Of a stretch of 64,000 nt of DNA, positions 22,001 through 34,000 are shown in pieces. Under the pieces are notes generated by a model that saw only the letters and a program-made list of their open reading frames with translations, did not search any database and was not told the DNA's origin. The stretch's first letter is position 1, and each line of letters starts with the position of its first letter. Position numbers and translations under genes: made by a program. This stretch comes from Zoroaster sp. YZ-2022 (Eukaryota > Echinodermata > Asteroidea > Forcipulatida > Zoroasteridae), in NCBI GenBank assembly GCA_029582265.1, contig CM055828.1, positions 30,376,459-30,440,458 on the forward strand, read 5' to 3'.

Positions 22001-25000
22001 GATGTCCAATTGCAGCCAAAATTGCTGACTCGATTGGAATTCTGTCATACTGTGCTTTAAACGACTTTTTCACATAGGGGTACGAACGTTTGCCCGATTT
22101 GTGAGGCCTCTCGTAGCATCCATACTTTGTGTATGTGAAATTTGGTCCCGGCGTATACAATGTATCACGTATTAACCTGTTGGCAAAAAAAATAATAATA
22201 AAAAAGCCAAAAGATGACCAGAAACCGGAGATTTTTTGACCTAAGATGCAGACAATGTTATTATGAAAAAGAGAAGAACAATGTCTTACAGGGTTCTTAG
22301 TTGCCTAAGTCCATCGAAGGCCTTGCTTTCTATAGTTTCCAGAGGAATATTGCTGACATCCCTTGAAAACAAGCAAATAATATTTAATTTACTACGTGTG
22401 TCAGAATTAATCCAGACATCAGATGCAAGGGAGCTGAATTTTGAAATTGATGAAAGAAATATACGGGGAAAAGTTTACGAAAGGTCACGAAAAAAGGTCT
22501 ACTGAAATTGCTTCAGATGGGATGGGTATTTTTATATTGTGTTTATACACGTCCTGATGCGTGTGTATTTCATTTTTGTAATAAAAGAAGTAGCATAAAA
22601 ATATTCAACACAAACACTTTTCACATACAAATTAGGTTTTTATTTTGTTTCTTTAGACTTAGCGCACGATAACTCGTAAAATAATAACAATGCCGTATAC
22701 TTTTTGCATAAAGCCGTAGGTCCCGTGTGTTGTGTAATGCACGTAAAAAAGAATGCGCCTTGAGCACCACTTAGTTGGTGGATACGTGCGCTATATAAGT
22801 CCACATATTATTATTATTATTATTATAATATTTTTGGTATCGAGAAGCATTTTTGAAAGGTCCCAGTATGGACGGTAACATTAACCAAACTCTTCGATGA
22901 GGCAATTGGTACGTAGCGGGTATAAGCACTGTTCCTGTTTTAATTACGCGTCCAAAATATCGGGTTAATCATATTCTGCTCCATTTTACACTCCGGCCCA
23001 ATTTTTTTACTGCAGCTGTGAGTTTGGATCAAGGCTACATTTTATTTTAAAAGAATATACAGGTACAGGTATATGAAGCGTGGTTGTACCTTTTGACCAC
23101 AAACTTTGTTAGTGCTTGACTCTTTGAAAAAAGTATCGTATGTTATTTATTTGAAATATCTTACAAAGTTCTCAAGTTTACTAGATCCGAGAAACAGGAA
23201 CCGTTGATACTGGTGATCATATTGTTTGATATGTTTCTGGAATAAAAAAAAATAAAAAAGGTTTGTCACCTTAAAGTTTATAAACCTTCACAGTGAAAGA
23301 ATACCAATTCAACGCATTGCAACGGATGCTTATGCATTGCATGAATGAAATCTTTATTTCACTTTATCATTGCATATAAATAGGAACGCGTTCTCTTAGT
23401 AAATATCATTTGATACACTATGTGCAATGATATACACCAACGTTTAGTATATATACAGAATACGTCATGAGACTGTGATCAAATCCTGTAATGAACACAA
23501 CTGAATTTGAAAAATCAAGAAAGAAACTCAATTTAAAAAAAATTAAACAACATCGTGTTAAAACATACATCGGTAGATATCATGTTCATAGATTTTCCTG
23601 AAAGCATACTTTTTGGAAATATTTAATATACCTTCCTTGTAATTCTGATGTATGTTTTTTAATCTGTATCTGATTATATATGTATTTTAATGTAAAATTG
23701 TTGCAATTCAGTTTTATTCTGTAATAGCAATTTGTCAATAAACCTTTAATGAATGAATGAATGAAATGTAATGGTATCAGACAATCTTAACATTTATCAT
23801 GTCCGAGGTTCACTTATTTTAAAAATGAAATTACAATAAACATCGATAGACAACAGTTGAGAGCCTCGAAAGTGTGTTGTCCTATAGCCCTTCATTCACA
23901 AGTGTGACGTGTGACGAATTGTAAATTAGTTTAAAACCATTTTATTTATTTTAATTACTTCATGAATATTTTTACCTGTATGATTCAAGACATTATTTTA
24001 ACAAATGATCAGTACAAAAGTGGATGATTACGTTGTGTTGTACGTAGAAAATAGTTAATAATACATTATTTCGATTGGCAAACATGAACTACGCACTTCA
24101 TCTAATTTGTTTGCAGTGATACGTAACTTCAGTCAAGATAAATCGGTGGCTCCATGCTGCGTGATTGAAATTCATGACATGAATACTTACAACGTGTTCA
24201 GATTTTGTAGACCATCAAATGTTCCTGGAGCAATTGCACTGATTTTGTTATTGTGCAGCCATCTGTAAGATGGTAAAACAAAATAGGGTTAAAACAAAGA
24301 TTATTAAATGCCGTTAATATGGTTATTTTGACCAATGTTCTTAGAATTTCCTGAAAGGTGGGATATTAGTGATCAGACAAAAACTATGAAATCCAGAAAT
24401 CTATGATGAAGTAGAGTTAAAAACATTGTATTGAAACACATAACAAGAATTATCCTGCCTGAGGTTCACATATTTAAGAAATTTAAAATAACAAAATCTC
24501 GATAGACAACACTTGAGTGCATCGATATAAAAACTGGTTTGGTGGAATGCTACTCTTCATTTACAAGTGTTATATTATGGGACAAGTTTGTTTTGTTTTT
24601 TTCCCAAATGTTCTCATTACATATAACCTTTCATTTGTTTGCAATGAGACATAACTTCAATCAAGAGAAATCGGTGGCTCGATGCTGCGTGATTGAAATT
24701 CATAACATGAATACTTACAAGATTCTGAGATTTTGTAGACCATCAAATGATTTTGGAGCAATTTCACTGATTTTGTTGTTGTGCAGCCATCTAGGATGGG
24801 AAAACAAAATTGGGTTAAAACAAAAAACATCCTACTTCCAGAATGTCATCATCCTGAGATAAATTATGTCAGGATGTCGTCAGCTTACATTGATGATGTT
24901 GTCATTCTGAGATAAATTATCTCAGGATCTCAACAAAGTTGGATGCCACTTCCAGAGCTCCGTATGATTAAACATAATGGCTAATACTTACAATTTTCTG

Positions 25001-28000
25001 AGATTTTGTATCAGTTCGTTGTCCTATAGCCTTACAATGAATAGGTGTTATATAGCGTGACAATTTGTAAAATAAGTTTAAAACGAACAATACAAATATC
25101 CTCGTTAGAGACATTTTATTATGTTTAACTTTATGATTGAAGATATGTTAAACAACAGATCTGTGAAAATGTAGCTCATTACTTTGTTTCGTTAAAGAGA
25201 ACAAAAGTGATTTTTTTTTCAAATATTTCGATTGGCAAACATGAACTAAGCACTTCATCGTATTTGTTTACAGTGATACGAAACTTCAGTCAAGAGAAAT
25301 CGGTGGCTCCATGCTGCGTGATTAAAATTCATGACATGAATACTTACAAACTGCTGAGATTTTGTAGACTATCAAATGTTCCTGGAGGAATTTCACTGAT
25401 GTTGTTATTTGACAGCCATCTGTAAGATGGTAAAAAGAAATAGAGTTAAAACAAAGATCATTAAATCCCGTTATTTTCGCCGATGTTCTTAGATTTTCCT
25501 AAAAGCATACTTGGTGAAATATTAGTGATCAGTCAAAAACTATGAAAAATATTAAAACAAAGATCATTAAATCCCGTTATTTGCACCAATCTTCTTAGAT
25601 TTTACTGAAAGCATACTTCGTGAATTATTAGTGATCGCACAAAAACTATTCCTGGAGCAATTTCACTTATTTTGTTGTTTTTCAGCGATCTAAGATGGGA
25701 AAACAAAGTAGGGTTAAAACAAAGATCATTAAACTTCCGTTAATAGGGTTATTTTCGCCGATGTTCTTAGATTTTCCTAAAACCATACCGGTACTTGGTG
25801 AAATATTAGTGATCGGTCAAAAACTATGAAAAATATTTCCACCTGCAGCTCATTTGGCATATTAAAAAAATAAAGTCACGAAGTAGAGTTAAAAACATCG
25901 TGTTAAAGCAGATATAGACCTACATTGGTATATATCCATCAATGTTCTCAGACTTTCCTGAAGTCATACTTCATGAAACGTTGTCATGGGATCGAACAAG
26001 TTGAACAATTTTCCTGCCTGAGGTTTCACGTATTTTAGAAAAATAAAATTACAAATGAATCTCGATAGACAACAGTTGAGTGCATCGAAATATAAAACAT
26101 AAAAGTATCAGTTCGTTGTCTTAGTATGTTTAACTTTATGATTGAAGATATACATTAAACAACAAATCCGTGAAAAAATGTAGCTCATTACTTTGTTTCG
26201 TTAAAGAGAAAAAAGTGAAAAGGTATACAAATATTTCGATCGGCAAACATGAACTAAGCACTTCATCTATTTTGTTTGCAGTGATACGTAACTTCAGTCA
26301 AGATAAATCGGTGGCTCGATGCTGTGTGATTGAAATTCATGATTACTTACAATTCGTTGAGATTTTGTAGACCATCAAATGTTCCTGGAGCAATTGCATT
26401 GATTTTGTTATTGTGCAGCCATCTGTAAGATGGTAAAACAAAATAGGGTTAAAACAAAGATTATTAAATCCCGTTAATATGGTTATTTTGACCAATGTTC
26501 TTAGAATTTCCTGAAAGGTGAGATATTAGTGATCAGACAAAAACTATGAAAAATATTTCCGCCTGCAGCTCATTAGGACTATATAGAAATTAATTAAAGG
26601 GTTAAAACTTCGTGCGTGATTGAAATTCATGGCATGAATACCGTACTTACAATGTGTTGAGATTTTGTAGACCCTCAAATGTTCCTGGAGCAATTTCACC
26701 GATGTTGTTATCGGACAACAATCTGTAAGATGGTGAAACAAAATAGGGTTAAAACAAAGATCATTAAATCACGTTCTTAGATTTTACTGAAGGCATACTT
26801 GGTGAAATATTAGTGATCAGACAAAAACTATGAAAAACATTTCCGCCTTCAGCTTATTAGGCCTATATAGAAAATACAATCACCTATACAAGGTTAAAAC
26901 ACCGTGTTAAAGCAGATATATACCTACATTGGTATATATCCATCAATGTTCTCAGACTTTCCTGAAATCATACTTTATGAAACGTTGTCATGGTATCTAT
27001 AAACAAGTTGAAAATTTGTCCTACCCAAGGTTCACTCATTTTAGAAAATTAAATTTACAAATGATTCTCGATAGACAACAGTTAAACATCGAAATATAAA
27101 ACATAAAAGTATCAGTTCGTTGTCCTAGTATGTTTAACTTTATGATTGAAGATATACATTAAACAACATATCTGTGAAAAAATGTAGCTCATTATTTTGT
27201 TTCGTTAAAGAGAAAACGTGAAAAGGTATACAAATATTTCGATCTGCAAACATGAACTAAGCACTTCATCTAATTTTTGGCAGTGATACGTAACTTCAGT
27301 CAAGAGAAATCGGTAGCTCCATGCTGCGTGATTGAAATTCATGACATGAATACTTACAACTTGTTGAGATTTTGTAGACCATCAAATGTTCCTGGACCAA
27401 TTTCACTGATGTTGTTATTTGACAGCCATCTGTAAGATGGTAAAACAAAATAGGGTTAAAACAAATATCATTAAATCACGTTCTTTGATTTTACTGAAAG
27501 CATACTTGGTGAAATATTAGTGATCTGTCAAAAACTATGAAAAACATTTCCACCTGCAGCTCATTAGGCCTATATAGAAAATACAATCACCTATATAGGG
27601 TGAAAACACCGTGTTAAAACAGATATAGGCCTACATCGGTATATATCCATCAATGTTCTCAGATTTTCCTCAAATCATACTTTATGAAACGTTGTCATGG
27701 TATCTATAAACAAGTTCCAAAATTGTCCTACCCGAGGTTCACTCATTTTAGAAAATTAAATTTACAAATGATTCTTGATAGACAACAGTTGAGTGCATCG
27801 AAATATAAAACATCCATCCAATGAATAAGTGTGATATAGTGTGACAATTTGTAAAACGAACATATTTAAAACGAACAATACAAAATTTACTCATTAGAGA
27901 CAATATATATGTTTAACTTTATGATTGAAGATATACATTAAACAACGGATCCGTGAAAAATGTAGCTCGTTACTTTGTTTTGTTAAAGACAAACAAGTGA

Positions 28001-31000
28001 AAATGCATTTAAATATTTCGATCGGCACGAAACATGAACTTTGTACTCCTAATTGTTTTGTCGTCAGATGTAAATTAAGTACAAAATAATGTATGGCAGG
28101 TTTCTGTTTGATTGACAAGTAAGTACGCTTTTGTAGACTATCAAATGTTCTGGGTCAAAGTATATTAGTATACTACTAATATTGCTGTTGTCCAGACATC
28201 TATGATGAAGTAGAGTTAAAAACATTGTATTGAAACACATAACAAGAATTATCCTGCCTGAGGTTCACATATTTTAGAAATTTAAAATGACAAAATCTTG
28301 ATAGACAACACTTGAGTGCATCGATATAAACAAAATGGGTTGGGTGGAATATCAGCCTCCATTAACAAGTGTTATAGTATTGTACATGTTAATTATTTGT
28401 TTGAATTTGTTTCTCCAAATGTTCTAATTACATATAACCATTTAAATAAGTAAAATTTTTGGTCAAAATCAGATACATTAAAGGGACACTATCGTTACGA
28501 TCAACAGGGCATGGAATCGGGGTGATAGTTTTAGATGAATCATTGTCTGAAATACCGGTATCATGATTGAATTTTTTATTTTTTTTATTTAAGTAGGCCT
28601 AAGTACACTTTTGTAAGATGAGGAAATGAAGTAGGGTTAAAACATTGTATTAAAACACATAACAACAATGCCCGACTGCCCGAGGTTCACATATTTTAAA
28701 AATCTTAAATAACGAATGAATCTCGATAGACAACACTTGAGTGCATCGATATAAAAACTGGTTTGGTGGAATGCTACTCTTCATTTACAAGTGTTATATT
28801 ATGGGACAAGTCTTTTTTTTTTTTTCCCCCAAATATTCTCATTACATATAACCTTTCATTTGTTTGCAATGAGACATAACTTCAATCAAGAGAAATCGGT
28901 GACTTGATGCTGCGTGACTGAAATTCATAACATGAATACTTACAAGAATCTGAGATTTTGTAGACCATCAAATGATTTTGGAGCAATTTCACTGATTTTG
29001 TTGTTGTGCAGCCATCTAGGATGGGAAAACAAAATTGGGTTAAAACAAAGAACATCCTACTTCCAGAATGTCATCATCCTGAGATAAATTATGTCAGGAT
29101 GTCGTCAACTTACATTGATGATGTTGTCATTCTGAGATAAATTATCTCAGGATCTCAACAAAGTTGGATGCCACTTCCAGAGCTCCGTATGATTAAACAT
29201 CATGGCTAATACTTACAATTTTCTGAGATTTTGTATCAGTTCGTTGTCCTATAGCCTTACAATGAATAAGTGTTATATAGCGTGACAATTTGTAAAATAA
29301 GTTTAAAACGAACAATACAAATATCCTCGTTAGAGACATTTTATTATGTTTAACTTCATGATTGAAGATATGTTAAACAACAGATCGGTGAAAAATGTAG
29401 CTCATTACTTTGTTTCGTTAAAGAGAACAAAAGTGAAAATTTATTCAAATATTTCGATTGGCAAACATGAACTAAGCACTTCATCGTATTTGTTTACAGT
29501 GATACGAAACTTCAGTCAAGAGAAATCGGTGGCTCCATGCTGCGTGATTAAAATTCATGACATGAAAACTTACAAATTGCTGAGATTTTGTAGACCATCA
29601 AATGTTCCTGGAGGAATTTCACTGATGTTGTTATTTGACAGCCATCTGTAAGATGGTAAAAAGAAATAGAGTTAAAACAAAGATCATTAAATCCCGTTAT
29701 TTGCACCAATCTTCTTAGATTTTATTGAAAGCATACTTCGTGAATTATTAGTGATCGCACAAAAACTATTCCTGGAGCAATTTCACTTATTTTGTTGTTT
29801 TTCAGCGATCTAAGATGGGAAAACAAAGTAGGGTTAAAACAAAGATCATTAACTTCCGTTAATATGGTTATTTTCGCCGATGTTCTTAGATTTTCCTAAA
29901 AGCATACCGGTACTTGGTGAAATATTAGTGATCGGTCAAAAACTATGAAAAATATTTCCACCTGCAGCTCATTTGGCATATTAAAAAAATAAAGTCACGA
30001 AGTAGAGTTAAAAACATCGTGTTAAAGCAGATATAGACCTACATTGGTATATATCCATCAATGTTCTCAGACTTTCCTGAAGTCATACTTCATGAAACGT
30101 TGTCATGGGATCGAACAAGTTGAACAATTTTCCTGCCTGAGGTTTCACGTATTTTAGAAAAATAAAATTACAAATGAATCTCGATAGACAACAGCTGAGT
30201 GCATCGAAATATAAAACATAAAAGTATCAGTTCGTTGTCTTAGTATGTTTAACTTTGTGATTGAAGATATACATTAAACAACAAATCCGTGAAAAAATGT
30301 AGCTCATTACTTTGTTTCGTTAAAGAGAAAAAAGTGAAAAGGTATACAAATATTTCGATCGGCAAACATGAACTAAGCACTTCATCTATTTTGTTTGCAG
30401 TGATACGTAACTTCAGTCAAGATAAATCGGTGGCTCGATGCTGTGTGATTGAAATTCATGATTACTTACAATTCGTTGAGATTTTGTAGACCATCAAATG
30501 TTCCTGGAGCAATTGCACTGATTTTGTTATTGTGCAGCCATCTGTAAGATGGTAAAACAAAATAGGGTTAAAACAAAGGTTATTTTGACCAATGTTCTTA
30601 GAATTTCCTGAAAGGTGGGATATTAATGATCAGACAAAAACTATGAAATCCAGAAATCTATGATGAAGTAGAGTTAAAAACATTGTATTGAAACACATAA
30701 CAAGAATTATCCTGCCTGAGGTTCACATATTTAAGAAATTTAAAATAACAAAATCTTGATAGACAACACTTGAGTGCATCGATATAAACAAAATGGGTTG
30801 GGTGGAATATCAGCCTCCATTAACAAGTGTTATAGTATTGTACATGTTAATTATTTGTTTGAATTTGTTTCTCCAAATGTTCTCATTACACATAACCATT
30901 TAAATAAGTATAATTTTTGGTCAAAATCAGATACATTAAAGGGACACTATCGTTACGATCAACAGGGCATGGAATCGGGGTGCTAGTTTTAGATGAATCA

Positions 31001-34000
31001 TTGTCTGAAATACCGGTATCATGATTGATTTTTTTTTAAATTTAAGTAGGCCTAAGTACACTTTTGTAAGATGAGGAAATGAAGTAGGGTTAAAACATTG
31101 TATTAAAACGCATAACAACAATGCCCGACTGCCCGAGGTTCACATTTATTTTAAAAATCTTAAATAACGAATGAATCTCGATAGACAACACTTGAGTGCA
31201 TCGATATAAAAACTGGTTTGGTGGAATGCTATACTCTTCATTTACAAGTGTTATATTATGGGACAAGTTTTTTTGTTGTGTTTTCCCAAATATTCTCATT
31301 ACATATAACCATTCATTTGTTTGCAATGAGACATAACTTCAATCAAGAGAAATCGGTGACTCGATGCTGCGTGATTGAAATTCATAACATGAATACTTAC
31401 AAGAATCTGAGATTTTGTAGACCATCAAATGATTTTGGAGCAATTTCACTGATTTTGTTGTTGTGCAGCCATCTAGGATGGGAAAACAAAATTGGGTTAA
31501 AACAAAGAACATCCTACTTCCAGAATGTCATCATCCTGAGATAAATTATGTCAGGATGTCGTCAGCTTACATTGATGATGTTGTCATTCTGAGATAAATT
31601 ATCTCAGGATCTCAACAAAGTTGGATGCCACTTCCAGAGCTCCGTATGATTAAACATCATGGCTAATACTTACAATTTTCTGAGATTTTGTATCAGTTCG
31701 TTGTCCTATAGCCTTACAATGAATAAGTGTTATATAGCGTGACAATTTGTAAAATAAGTTTAAAACGAACAATACAAATATCCTCGTTAGAGACATTTTA
31801 TTATGTTTAACTTCATGATTGAAGATATGTTAAACAACAGATCGGTGAAAAATGTAGCTCATTACTTTGTTTCGTTAAAGAGAACAAAAGTGAAAATTTA
31901 TTCAAATATTTCGATTGGCAAACATGAACTAAGCACTTCATCGTATTTGTTTACAGTGATACGAAACTTCAGTCAAGAGAAATCGGTGGCTCCATGCTGC
32001 GTGATTAAAATTCATGACATGAATACTTACAAACTGCTGAGATTTTGTACACCATCAAATGTTCCTGGAGGAATTTCACTGATGTTGTTATTTGACAGCC
32101 ATCTGTAAGATGGTAAAAAGAAATAGAGTTAAAACAAAGATCATTAAATCCCGTTATTTGCACCAATCTTCTTAGATTTTATTGAAAGCATACTTCGTGA
32201 ATTATTAGTGATCGCACAAAAACTATTCCTGGAGCAATTTCACTTATTTTGTTGTTTTTGAGCGATCTAAGATGGGAAAACAAAGTAGGGTTAAAACAAA
32301 GATCATTAACTTCCGTTAATATGGTTATTTTCGCCGATGTTCTTAGATTTTCCTAAAAGCATACCGGTACTTGGTGAAATATTAGTGATCGGTCAAAAAC
32401 TATGAAAAATATTTCCACCTGCAGCTCATTTGGCATATTAAAAAAATAAAGTCACGAAGTAGAGTTAAAAACATCGTGTTAAAGCAGATATAGACCTACA
32501 TTGGTATATATCCATCAATGTTCTCAGACTTTCCTGAAGTCATACTTCATGAAACGTTGTCATGGGATCGAACAAGTTGAACAATTTTCCTGCCTGAGGT
32601 TTCACGTATTTTAGAAAAATAAAATTACAAATGAATCTCGATAGACAACAGCTGAGTGCATCGAAATATAAAACATAAAAGTATCAGTTCGTTGTCTTAG
32701 TATGTTTAACTTTGTGATTGAAGATATACATTAAACAACAAATCCGTGAAAAAATGTAGCTCATTACTTTGTTTCGTTAAAGAGAAAAAAGTGAAAAGGT
32801 ATACAAATATTTCGATCGGCAAACATGAACTAAGCACTTCATCTATTTTGTTTGCAGTGATACGTAACTTCAGTCAAGATAAATCGGTGGCTCGATGCTG
32901 TGTGATTGAAATTCATGATTACTTACAATTCGTTGAGATTTTGTAGACCATCAAATGTTCCTGGAGCAATTGCACTGATTTTGTTATTGTGCAGCCATCT
33001 GTAAGATGGTAAAACAAAATAGGGTTAAAACAAAGGTTATTTTGACCAATGTTCTTAGAATTTCCTGAAAGGTGGGATATTAGTGATCAGACAAAAACTA
33101 TGAAATCCAGAAATCTATGATGAAGTAGAGTTAAAAACATTGTATTGAAACACATAACAAGAATTATCCTGCCTGAGGTTCACATATTTAAGAAATTTAA
33201 AATAACAAAATCTTGATAGACAACACTTGAGTGCATCGATATAAACAAAATGGGTTGGGTGGAATATCAGCCTCCATTAACAAGTGTTATAGTATTGGTG
33301 ATGTTAATTATTTGTTTGAATTTGTTTCTCCAAATGTTCTCATTACACATAACCATTTAAATAAGTATAATTTTTGGTCAAAATCAGATACATTAAAGGG
33401 ACACTATCGTTACGATCAACAGGGCATGGAATCGGGGTGCTAGTTTTAGATGAATCATTGTCTGAAATACCGGTATCATGATTGAATTTTTTTTTTTAAA
33501 TTTAAGTAGGCCTAAGTACACTTTTGTAAGATGAGGAAATGAAGTAGGGTTAAAACATTGTATTAAAACGCATAACAACAATGCCCGACTGCCCGAGGTT
33601 CACATTTATTTTAAAAATCTTAAATAACGAATGAATCTCGATAGACAACACTTGAGTGCATCGATATAAAAACTGGTTTGGTGGAATGCTATACTCTTCA
33701 TTTACAAGTGTTATATTATGGGACAAGTTTTTTTTGTGTGTTTTCCCAAATATTCTCATTACATATAACCATTCATTTGTTTGCAATGAGACATAACTTC
33801 AATCAAGAGAAATCGGTGACTCGATGCTGCGTGATTGAAATTCATAACATGAATACTTACAAGATTCTGAGATTTTGTAGACCATCAAATGATTTTGGAG
33901 CAATTGCACTGATTTTGTTATTGTGCAGCCATCTGTAAGATGGTGAAACAAAATAGGGTTAAAACAAAGATTATTAAATGCCGTTAATATGGTTATTTTG

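Larger units (their letters stand above)
28730..33640 (-). repeat. Direct segmental duplication of ~2457 bp with three LRR exons per copy
   Basis: Copy boundaries fall near 28.73, 31.19 and 33.64 kb. Exons 28944/29574/30470 recur at 31401/32031/32927, each exactly 2457 bp apart. Intron sequence, pseudo-exons and a MITE half-copy duplicate with them and are nearly identical by eye. An older related module spans about 24.5-26.5 kb. Confidence 0.9.

Noticed and set aside
24539..33938. Plus-strand frames of 66-108 codons recurring in the LRR array
   Set aside because: They run across the antisense of LRR exons and introns and repeat only because the modules are duplicated.
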